The translations under genes were made by a program, and so were the position numbers. Positions 1 to 4,500 of a DNA stretch of 7,490 nucleotides are shown here, piece after piece. The notes under the pieces were generated by a model, which was not told the origin of the DNA, made no database searches, and saw nothing but the letters and a program-made list of their open reading frames with translations. The stretch is from a bacterium. Lineage in GTDB: Bacteria > Patescibacteriota > Minisyncoccia > Phycocordibacterales > UBA10002. The stretch's first letter is position 1. Each line of letters opens with the position of its first letter. The stretch lies in the NCBI GenBank assembly GCA_030697445.1, contig JAUYPY010000022.1, positions 1-7,490 of the forward strand, given 5' to 3'.

Positions 1-1
1 C

Positions 2-178
2 AGGCGTTTCAGCGCGGATGTGCAGGGTGCAAACACTGCAGTACCGATGGCGGTACTTGCAGATGGAGTGGTTCACATAATCGCTCCAGGATTGCGGCCA
101 CACATTGGTGCGCCGCAAGAAATTCGGTTTCTATCACTCACCAACTTTCCGCTTCAGATAAACGGAATGATTGAGTGA
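2..178 (+). CDS. C-terminal fragment of an unrecognised protein
   Basis: An open frame runs in from the left edge and stops at TGA 176-178, giving 58 residues with no start in the window that can be called native. The tail reads ...VVHIIAPGLRPHIGAPQEIRFLSLTNFPLQINGMIE, a balanced soluble-type composition without a membrane segment or a motif I recognise. Support for coding comes from the uninterrupted frame, sensible codon use, and the intrinsic terminator that begins 10 bases after the stop in the same direction. It converges on the minus-strand pilin array, so it is a separate transcription unit. Function is unknown; it could be the end of a long extracellular or surface protein, but nothing seen proves that. 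Confidence 0.6.
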   Translation, partial: RRFSADVQGANTAVPMAVLADGVVHIIAPGLRPHIGAPQEIRFLSLTNFPLQINGMIE

Positions 179-187
179 GAAAACACA

Positions 188-220
188 ACAGCCCAGACAC
201 AAGTCGGGGCTGTTTTTTTA
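188..220 (+). terminator. Rho-independent terminator
   Basis: A 7-bp stem, ACAGCCC (188-194) with GGGCTGT (207-213), is continued inward after one mismatch by GAC/GTC around an ACAA loop. It is followed by a run of seven T (213-219). It lies just after the stop of the plus-strand gene and just before the stop of the last minus-strand pilin. The T run makes it efficient in the plus direction. In the minus direction the sequence after the stem (TGTGTTTTC) is a poor T tract, so termination of the pilin operon here is only possible. Confidence 0.88.
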
Positions 221-223
221 TTG

Positions 224-472
224 TCAAAATGGGCACGCCACTCCTATCGTCCCACAAATCACCCGCACAATCCCCTTCGCGCCGAGCATCACTGCCATAC
301 CGAGCACTCCCCAAAGCATTACCCATCCGCCTTCTTTTCGTTTTTCTTCATTATCTAAGTTCATCAAGAACATATACACCCCCCACGCAAAGGTGAGCGA
401 GGCGACCCCGAACATAAGGTAAATCAGGGGGTTTAGAATATTCTCCCCGATTTTGTTGATGAATGCGTTCAC
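224..472 (-). CDS. TrbC/VirB2-like T4SS pilin-family protein (array member 1)
   Basis: 82-residue two-helix membrane protein. Helix 1 spans about residues 15-37, a short charged loop carries NEEK at 41-44 followed by RKEGG, and helix 2 spans about 50-70. This is the layout of the small 'T4SS pilin' family common in CPR genomes, related to VirB2/TrbC pilins that assemble conjugative or secretion pili from the inner membrane. There is no cleavable signal peptide, unlike four of its five neighbours. The start is GTG at 472, 11 bases after the stop of the upstream pilin, so it is probably translated from the same mRNA. Its end, C73-x6-C80-PF, has the same cysteine spacing as member 4. The family assignment is from the motif and topology; the role in a pilus is inferred. 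Confidence 0.82.
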   Translation of the reverse strand: MNAFINKIGENILNPLIYLMFGVASLTFAWGVYMFLMNLDNEEKRKEGGWVMLWGVLGMAVMLGAKGIVRVICGTIGVACPF

Positions 473-483
473 TCGTTCTTCGC

Positions 484-831
484 TTAGAAGTTAAAGAAAC
501 CACCTTGAGCTGGTAGCGTTAGCCCAGTGGTAGCATCAACATCAAATGTTGTCCGTAAGAGCTTGACCAACCCGAAGATGGAAAACGCAACAAACATGCC
601 AATAATCGCGTAAATCATTGTGTTGCGAGCCGCACTGCGTTTCTCTTCATCACCACCAGCATTTACATACCCGATAACGCCATAGAAAAAGTAAATGACA
701 AGAACAGCACCGATAATCGGAATAATAAGGTTGGTAATCTTCCCTATTGTTTTTGTAGCTTCTACTAAACCTTGCGCCAATGCCATGAATGGAATCGCGT
801 ACAACGCCACACCAACTAATACTTTTTTCAT
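484..831 (-). CDS. TrbC/VirB2-like T4SS pilin-family protein (array member 2)
   Basis: 115 residues. An N-terminal signal peptide (MKKVLVGVALYAIPFMALAQ, likely cut after ALA) is followed by helix 1 at about 33-56, the loop motif GGDEEK at 59-64, helix 2 at about 71-92, and a C-terminal tail of about 20 residues rich in T and G ending GGFFNF. It is the closest relative of member 3. Across the helix-loop-helix I count 38 identical residues out of 63 by hand alignment, suggesting a fairly recent duplication. It has its own 101-base upstream gap with a TATAAT at 886-891, so it may be transcribed separately from members 3-6. There is no clear Shine-Dalgarno sequence before the ATG at 831. Its base composition looks more AT-rich than gyrA. 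Confidence 0.88.
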   Translation of the reverse strand: MKKVLVGVALYAIPFMALAQGLVEATKTIGKITNLIIPIIGAVLVIYFFYGVIGYVNAGGDEEKRSAARNTMIYAIIGMFVAFSIFGLVKLLRTTFDVDATTGLTLPAQGGFFNF

Positions 832-885
832 AATATCTTTATTAGTAAATTAATAATTAAGACCTTTTTTTAATGACCGTCTTAT

Positions 886-891
886 ATTATA
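886..891 (-). promoter_or_regulatory. Candidate -10 box upstream of pilin member 2
   Basis: A perfect TATAAT on the minus strand lies in the 101-base gap between pilin genes 3 and 2, preceded by TTG. The expected transcript start near 879 would give a leader of about 48 nt. No convincing -35 box is seen 16-18 bases upstream (best TTGCGC). The rest of the gap (832-885 and 892-932) is AT-rich and shows only a weak AAGAC/GTCTT pairing around an A-rich loop, and no small gene. Confidence 0.45.
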
Positions 892-932
892 CAACCAAGC
901 ACAAACCGCGCAAAGGGCAGGGTGTGGACAAA

Positions 933-1268
933 TTACGGGGTAGTTGGCAATCTCGGCACGATTGGAATGTCTGTCGGCAGAAGCCGTGTGAAAGGGTCGC
1001 CATGGCGGAAAAAGGTATTGCGTACTAAAGCAACAAGCCCCCAGACGCTAAACATAACAAACATACCTATAACGGCATAAATCATATAACTGCGCGCCGC
1101 GGCCTGCTTTTCTTCGTTATCAGCTTTTAAGACATACTGGATAATCCCCCAAAAGAACCAGATGAGCGCGAGCGCGCCGATAATCGGTAAAACCAAATTA
1201 AGAATGTAAAAAACCTTAACAATCAATCCGCCGAGCGGCGTTGCTAAAGCTGGATTAGGTGGAGGCAT
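933..1268 (-). CDS. TrbC/VirB2-like T4SS pilin-family protein (array member 3)
   Basis: 111 residues. A short proline-rich N-terminus (MPPPNPALATPLGG) with no classical signal peptide leads into helix 1 at about 20-46, loop motif ADNEEK at 49-54, helix 2 at about 61-83, and a 25-residue proline-rich tail ending PRLPTTP. The helical part closely matches member 2. Lack of a signal peptide while member 2 has one is a real difference between the two duplicates and may mean different insertion or maturation. ATG at 1268 follows the stop of member 4 after 26 bases without an evident ribosome-binding site. The family call is firm by motif and topology; the polymeric partner is unknown. Confidence 0.87.
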   Translation of the reverse strand: MPPPNPALATPLGGLIVKVFYILNLVLPIIGALALIWFFWGIIQYVLKADNEEKQAAARSYMIYAVIGMFVMFSVWGLVALVRNTFFRHGDPFTRLLPTDIPIVPRLPTTP

Positions 1269-1294
1269 AAAAAATCTAAATTAAGTTAGTAATG

Positions 1295-1609
1295 TCAACT
1301 ACCGCAACCGCCGATTAAGCTTATACAAATAATCTTCGCAACCCCCCAGTACACAAGCATCGCGACCAATCCTAAAATGCCGAACAGCGCGACTTGTTTC
1401 GCGGCGGTCATTTTTTTCTCATCACCGCTCCCGCCCGCGCCCAAGTACCCCGCCAGATATGCAAACACCGTGAACCATCCAAGAAACACCAACGCGCCAA
1501 TCGCTAGATTAATATGATCCAACGCCAAATTCACCAGCCCCTTGAAATCGGTTGGTGCCGCAAATACAACGATGGGTGTGAACAATAAAATTGAATACCA
1601 CTTTTTCAT
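1295..1609 (-). CDS. TrbC/VirB2-like T4SS pilin-family protein (array member 4)
   Basis: 104 residues. A signal peptide, MKKWYSILLFTPIVVFAA, has a likely cut after FAA. Helix 1 spans about 34-57, a Gly-rich loop contains GDEKK at 62-66, and helix 2 spans about 72-94. The motif is a variant: an extra Gly-Ser is inserted and EEK has become DEKK. The C-terminus carries C95-x6-C102, the same spacing as at the end of member 1. The start ATG (1609) lies only 3 bases after the TAA of member 5, so the two are almost certainly translationally coupled on one mRNA. The stop is TGA. Confidence 0.86.
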   Translation of the reverse strand: MKKWYSILLFTPIVVFAAPTDFKGLVNLALDHINLAIGALVFLGWFTVFAYLAGYLGAGGSGDEKKMTAAKQVALFGILGLVAMLVYWGVAKIICISLIGGCGS

Positions 1610-1612
1610 ATT

Positions 1613-1993
1613 TTATTTCAGCGAATTTATGGTCGTTTCCAAGATTGTAGCAAGCGCCTGCGCGCCGAGCAAAATTGCCGTGCCGATGACGGCATACAAA
1701 ATCGCCTTTTTCGCGTCTTTATGCTTTTCTTCATTACCACCGGCGGTCACAAACAAAAATCCGGCGTAAATAATAAAAAACACGGCGATGATGCCGCCTA
1801 TAGAAGAAACGATTGCTAATATTTTTGCTGCCAGCGCTTGAAAGGTTGTGGTTGCACCGAGTGGGTTTGGTAAGGTGGTTAAACCCCCACCGGTAACTCC
1901 AGTACCTCCTCCGGTAACGCCTGTGTGTTGTGTAGCGGACGCCTCTCCAGCGGAAAGCAGAAACCCTATTATTACCCAAAATGTCTTTTGCAT
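1613..1993 (-). CDS. TrbC/VirB2-like T4SS pilin-family protein with Gly-rich linker (array member 5)
   Basis: 126 residues from the ATG at 1993. This start places a proper signal peptide (MQKTFWVIIGFLLSAGEASA) at the N-terminus. An in-frame ATG at 2047 would add 18 residues translated through a hairpin and would bury that signal, so I reject it. After the signal come two tandem copies of TGVTGGG (residues 24-37) forming a flexible linker, then helix 1 at about 58-84, the canonical GGNEEK at 85-90, the basic segment HKDAKK, and helix 2 at about 96-119. It is the most typical family member in the array. Upstream lie a TATAAT at 2001-2006 and a strong hairpin at 2019-2055, suggesting its own promoter or mRNA processing. 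Confidence 0.88.
   Translation of the reverse strand: MQKTFWVIIGFLLSAGEASATQHTGVTGGGTGVTGGGLTTLPNPLGATTTFQALAAKILAIVSSIGGIIAVFFIIYAGFLFVTAGGNEEKHKDAKKAILYAVIGTAILLGAQALATILETTINSLK
1883..1924 (-). repeat. Two tandem 21-bp units coding TGVTGGG
   Basis: Two adjacent 21-base units in pilin member 5 each encode Thr-Gly-Val-Thr-Gly-Gly-Gly. The copies differ at several third codon positions, so the amino-acid repeat is kept while the DNA has drifted. It makes a short flexible linker between the signal peptide and the first helix. Confidence 0.8.
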
Positions 1994-2000
1994 AAAGTTA

Positions 2001-2006
2001 ATTATA
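2001..2006 (-). promoter_or_regulatory. Candidate -10 box for pilin member 5
   Basis: TATAAT on the minus strand ends 7 bases before the ATG at 1993 (TAACTTT between). If used, transcription would start at or next to the ATG, giving a leaderless mRNA. No -35 match is visible. The sequence is AT-rich here, so a chance match is possible. Confidence 0.45.
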
Positions 2007-2018
2007 ACATATCCTCTC

Positions 2019-2055
2019 GACACCCGATGTTGATAGGCGGCAAACATCGGGTGTC
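2019..2055 (-). other. 13-bp perfect hairpin between pilin members 6 and 5
   Basis: GACACCCGATGTT (2019-2031) pairs perfectly with AACATCGGGTGTC (2043-2055) around an 11-base loop. It starts one base after the TAA of member 6 on the minus strand and ends 25 bases before the start of member 5. No T run follows on the minus strand and only TTT follows on the plus strand, so it is not a standard terminator. A transcript-stabilising 3' end, a processing site or a protein-binding palindrome are the options. Confidence 0.7.
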
Positions 2056-2056
2056 T

Positions 2057-2443
2057 TTAAGAACCGAGAAACGAGAAAGCGTCGGGAACTCCGAGCCCAA
2101 CCAATACCATTTTAACCAAAATCCACGCCCCGAGCATCCACGCAAAACCCTGCAACACAGCCCAGAACATCCCTTTTGCCCTTGTTACTTTGCTTTCATC
2201 GGGACCTGCAGTCAGCACCAGAAACCCTGCAATGGCGAATACAATTGCCGCAATAGAGCCGCCAATCATAATCAAAAAGTTAATAACATTATTGATGCCG
2301 ATGATGAAGTGTCGGAACTCGCACGGGTTTGAAATAACTTCGTGTGTGCCGGTCGCGTCAGTTACTTTTTGCGTCTCCGTCCCGCATGGAACAATTGGAG
2401 CGGCGTGGGCAAAAATAGGTATCATAATCAAAAACAGAAACAT
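2057..2443 (-). CDS. TrbC/VirB2-like T4SS pilin-family protein (array member 6)
   Basis: 128 residues from ATG 2443, chosen because it begins exactly with a signal peptide (MFLFLIMIPIFAHAA, cut before P16). A periplasmic segment with C20 and C41 (in NPCEF) could form a disulfide. Helix 1 spans about 50-77 (NNVINFLIMIGGSIAAIV), the variant loop GPDESK lies at 80-85, and helix 2 at about 91-117. The frame stays open upstream to an ATG at 2569 that overlaps the solute-binding gene as ATGA. That would add 42 residues translated from repeat element A, which are basic, unlike the family, and would hide the signal. The longer form is therefore unlikely but cannot be excluded. This is the promoter-proximal member of the array. 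Confidence 0.86.
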   Translation of the reverse strand: MFLFLIMIPIFAHAAPIVPCGTETQKVTDATGTHEVISNPCEFRHFIIGINNVINFLIMIGGSIAAIVFAIAGFLVLTAGPDESKVTRAKGMFWAVLQGFAWMLGAWILVKMVLVGLGVPDAFSFLGS

Positions 2444-2561
2444 AAAACTCGTTGAGGCGTATGTTTTGAAGAGCCTTTTGAGCGCGACGGCGCGAAAACG
2501 AGCAAATTTTCTAGCAAGAAAATTTGTGTGCTCTGAGAAACATGCGCCGAATAAGAGTTTT
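2444..2561 (-). repeat. Structured repeat element, copy A
   Basis: About 118 bases bounded by inverted AAAACTC (2561-2555, minus strand) and GAGTTTT (2450-2444). Inside are a second arm pair, GCGCATGTTT (2547-2538) with AAACATACGC (2466-2457), having one C/A mismatch, then a core shared with copy B (2464-2539, 76 identical bases). The core can form AGAGC/GCTCT (2534-2530 with 2474-2470) enclosing two hairpins: CAAATTTTC/GAAAATTTG with loop TTGCTA, and GCGC/GCGC flanked by TTTT/AAAA. The 3' arm touches the ATG of pilin member 6. The 5' edge is 5 bases from the stop of the solute-binding gene. Class unknown: leader RNA or hairpin mobile repeat. Confidence 0.85.
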
Positions 2562-2565
2562 GTGT

Positions 2566-3834
2566 TCATCGCAATAATCGTTCCAACCCGCTTCGTAAAT
2601 CGCCTACCCCGCTGGTAAGCTGCCCCCTGCCACCGGTAATGTCTTCAACAACCGCCTGGAATAATTTTGTCGTTTCAGTCGGATTCGGGTCTAGGAAGCC
2701 GCGCGCTTGGAGCGCCGCTTCGTAAAACACCGACTTCGCGGCGCTCTCTTGTTTGCGCTCCAAAAGCGCGCGCAAGGGCGGCACGGTGCCAAGCGCCTCG
2801 GCTAATTTCTGTGCGCGAGCGGAATCCGCGAGCGCAAACCCAAGCCGCATTGCGCCCGCTGGGTTCTTGCTCGTTTTAAGCGCGGCAATCCCCCACGCCT
2901 TGCCAAACGAAACGACGAGCTTGGAATCGCGCGTCTGCGGAAAAGGAGTTGCCGACATATTCAAGTGCGGGTTTTTCTCGCGAAGCCCCGCGTATTCAGA
3001 CGCAAAGCCGAAATAGAGCGCAAGGTCGCCAGACGCAAACATATCGCGCGATGGCGGAAGCCCGCGATTCCATGTGTAAAGCTTTTTTACCGGGTTTGCA
3101 AACTCCGTGAAAAATCCAAGCGCCGAGCCAGCGTTTGCAAAATCATCAAGCGAAACTCCGAACCCACCTTCAATGGTGCGCGATACGAGCTTTCCGCCGC
3201 TTTGGAAAAAGAGCGCGGCGAGAATCTCTTTTGCGTTCGTAATGTTGCGATATTCGCCGAGAGAAACACCAGAAATCTGGATTTGTCCAAGACGATTACG
3301 GAGCGTCAATTTCGGCACTAATGTGAGAACCTCATCCCAATAGCGCGGCGGGCGCGCGATTCCCGCTGCGCCAAATCGATCGCGGTTCCAGTAGGCGACC
3401 AGCGGGTCAACGGCGAGCGGTACCGCAATAGTCCCAGTCGTACTCAAAAATACTTCTGTTGCCTCCACAAACGAATCTTTAAATCGCCGCTCCGAAAGCG
3501 TATCTAAAGGGATCGGTACAATTTTGTCGCTATGCCGCACCACGAGGTCGGATGGCAAGATAATTGCGTCAGGGCCCCTCCCTGCCGCAAGCGCTTCTAT
3601 AAACGCCTGTTCAAACTTGTCCGCGCGAATTTCTGTGTAGGTGAGATTAAACTCATCTCCAGACAAGTCCGCCGTCGCGGCGGAAAACGCCTGCGCAGGA
3701 AACGAGCCCCATATTTCTAACACCGCGGGGCCTCCGTTCGGACCGCTGTTGCCCTTAAAAAGAGAAAACGCCACCAAACCGCCGATGGCAGCGATAACGA
3801 AAACGGCGAGCAAAATTATTTGAAATGGTCTCAT
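2566..3834 (-). CDS. Membrane-anchored family 1 extracellular solute-binding-like protein
   Basis: 422 residues. An N-terminal helix (about 4-27) is followed by a GNSGPNGG linker and then a periplasmic-binding fold of the UgpB/MalE type (SBP_bac_1). The hallmark block is VPLAVDPLVAYWNRDRF with AGIARPPRYWDEV (about 138-169), matching the sugar-binding family pattern (Y/W)N(K/R)D-x-F...G-I..PP-x-(T/Y)WDE. The start of the binding domain (VLEIWGSFPAQAF) and GDLALYFGFASE also fit. There is no lipobox cysteine, so it is held by an uncleaved helix rather than a lipid. No permease or ATPase gene is nearby, so transport is not shown. Binding a carbohydrate or peptide at the cell surface is possible. 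ATG at 3834 overlaps the methyltransferase TGA as ATGA, implying coupling. The gene ends LERLLR-TGA at 2566, where repeat A begins. Confidence 0.85.
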   Translation of the reverse strand: MRPFQIILLAVFVIAAIGGLVAFSLFKGNSGPNGGPAVLEIWGSFPAQAFSAATADLSGDEFNLTYTEIRADKFEQAFIEALAAGRGPDAIILPSDLVVRHSDKIVPIPLDTLSERRFKDSFVEATEVFLSTTGTIAVPLAVDPLVAYWNRDRFGAAGIARPPRYWDEVLTLVPKLTLRNRLGQIQISGVSLGEYRNITNAKEILAALFFQSGGKLVSRTIEGGFGVSLDDFANAGSALGFFTEFANPVKKLYTWNRGLPPSRDMFASGDLALYFGFASEYAGLREKNPHLNMSATPFPQTRDSKLVVSFGKAWGIAALKTSKNPAGAMRLGFALADSARAQKLAEALGTVPPLRALLERKQESAAKSVFYEAALQARGFLDPNPTETTKLFQAVVEDITGGRGQLTSGVGDLRSGLERLLR

Positions 3835-4358
3835 ACTTTACGGAAAATTATAGCATAATGATTAGAACCAGCTGCAACCTCTCTTTCAAAAACCAACCCC
3901 GCGCCCTCAAAAACCTCCTGCGCTTTTTGCTTGGACACCACTGCATCTGGCGCCGGGCCGGTGCCGCCGAACGAACCCGACCAATCTACAACGAGCACTC
4001 GTCCACGCGATTTCACGATGCGCGCGGCCTCGCGCGCAAGCCCTGCTCTTTCCGGCGTCTGAAACAGAATATTTGCAACAATTACGGCATCGCACGAGTC
4101 CGTAGCGAGATGCGTTCCGTTCGGTTGCTCCGCATCGCCCCACACTACCTCTATATTATGCACGCCTTTAGAGCGCGCTTCGCGCTCAAGGCGCGAGAGC
4201 AATTCCTTCTGTACTTCTACCGCAAAAACTTTGCCGTGCTCGCCGACCGCCTTCGCGGCCGCAAACGCGAAAGCGCCGCTCCCCGCGCCAATATCCGCAA
4301 CGCGCGATCCGGATTGCAGGTCTAGTTGGGAAATCATTTGTGAGGGATCGCTAAACAT
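3831..4358 (-). CDS. Class I SAM-dependent methyltransferase
   Basis: 175 residues from ATG 4358. Rossmann-type methyltransferase signs: motif I VADIGAGSGAF at 20-30 (SAM binding), the acidic end of strand 2 in VFAVEVQ (E48, ribose contact), WGDAEQP at 74-80 near the adenine, and SCDAVIVANILFQ at 88-100 for strand 4 and after. It resembles the small UbiE/Methyltransf_31-like enzymes; the substrate cannot be read from the sequence. The start MFSDPSQMISQLDL is where such proteins usually begin. An upstream in-frame GTG at 4388 (ten extra residues, MCTQRVLHYF) lies inside repeat element B and is less likely. Repeat B and an extended -10 at 4492 form its leader. The 3' end overlaps the next gene by ATGA. 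Confidence 0.85.
   Translation of the reverse strand: MFSDPSQMISQLDLQSGSRVADIGAGSGAFAFAAAKAVGEHGKVFAVEVQKELLSRLEREARSKGVHNIEVVWGDAEQPNGTHLATDSCDAVIVANILFQTPERAGLAREAARIVKSRGRVLVVDWSGSFGGTGPAPDAVVSKQKAQEVFEGAGLVFEREVAAGSNHYAIIFRKV
3847..3855 (-). promoter_or_regulatory. Extended -10 (TGCTATAAT) before the solute-binding gene
   Basis: TGCTATAAT on the minus strand lies inside the last codons of the methyltransferase (part of HYAII), with its end 12 bases before the ATG at 3834. It is identical to the motif before gyrA and before repeat B. No -35 box is evident. It would give a leader of about 5 nt, on top of read-through from the methyltransferase. Confidence 0.5.
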
Positions 4359-4365
4359 AAAATAA

Positions 4366-4490
4366 TGCAAAACTCGTTGAGTGCACACATTTTGAAGAGC
4401 CTTTTGAGCGCGACGGCGCGAAAACGAGCAAATTTTCTAGCAAGAAAATTTGTGTGCTCTGAGAAGTGTGTGCCGAAAAAGAGTTTTGCA
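4366..4490 (-). repeat. Structured repeat element, copy B (methyltransferase leader)
   Basis: 125 bases bounded by a perfect 10-bp inverted pair, TGCAAAACTC (4490-4481, minus strand) and GAGTTTTGCA (4375-4366). The second arm pair GCACACACTT (4473-4464) with AAATGTGTGC (4392-4383) has one C/A mismatch. The core 4390-4465 is identical over 76 bases to copy A. It contains the 9-bp hairpin CAAATTTTC/GAAAATTTG (4452-4429), a GCGC/GCGC hairpin, and AGAGC (4460-4456) that can pair either with GCTCT (4400-4396) or, as GAGCA, with TGCTC of the hairpin base. The element ends 7 bases before the methyltransferase ATG and begins one base after TATAAT, so nearly the whole leader is this structure. Confidence 0.86.
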
Positions 4491-4491
4491 T

Positions 4492-4500
4492 ATTATAGCA
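4492..4500 (-). promoter_or_regulatory. Extended -10 (TGCTATAAT) overlapping the gyrA stop
   Basis: The minus strand reads GTG CTA TAA TAT at the end of gyrA, so TGCTATAAT is formed by the last two codons, the TAA stop and one further base. It is the same motif as before gyrA and the solute-binding gene. The expected transcript start, about 7 bases downstream, falls in the 5' arm of repeat B, so the mRNA would begin with that element. No -35 box is visible. Confidence 0.6.

Noticed and set aside
856..886. AAGAC...GTCTT pairing with a poly-A/T tract in the 832-932 gap as a terminator
   Set aside because: Only about 5 bp around a long A-rich loop and no proper T run after the stem in either direction.
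1994..2047. Upstream in-frame ATG at 2047 for pilin member 5
   Set aside because: It would translate through the 13-bp hairpin and place 18 polar residues before a clear signal peptide; ATG 1993 is the better start.
2191..2618. Plus-strand open frame opposite pilin member 6 and repeat A
   Set aside because: It is antisense to well-supported genes and has no family features; it reads as a shadow of the minus-strand coding.
3825..4325. Plus-strand 166-codon frame opposite the methyltransferase
   Set aside because: It is Arg-rich shadow translation of a GC-rich minus-strand gene with clear SAM motifs.
4359..4388. GTG start at 4388 for the methyltransferase
   Set aside because: It lies in the 3' arm of repeat B, adds ten residues of repeat sequence, and the family usually begins near MFSDP; kept only as an alternative.
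2444..4490. Repeat pair as a CRISPR array
   Set aside because: Only two copies about 1.9 kb apart with genes between; no spacers and no cas genes.
4351..4491. Small minus-strand reading frame through repeat B starting ATGCAAAACTC and ending in a TAG just past the methyltransferase ATG
   Set aside because: Its ATG directly follows the -10 box, so it would not be on the predicted transcript. The frame also differs from the one open in copy A, so no protein is conserved between copies.
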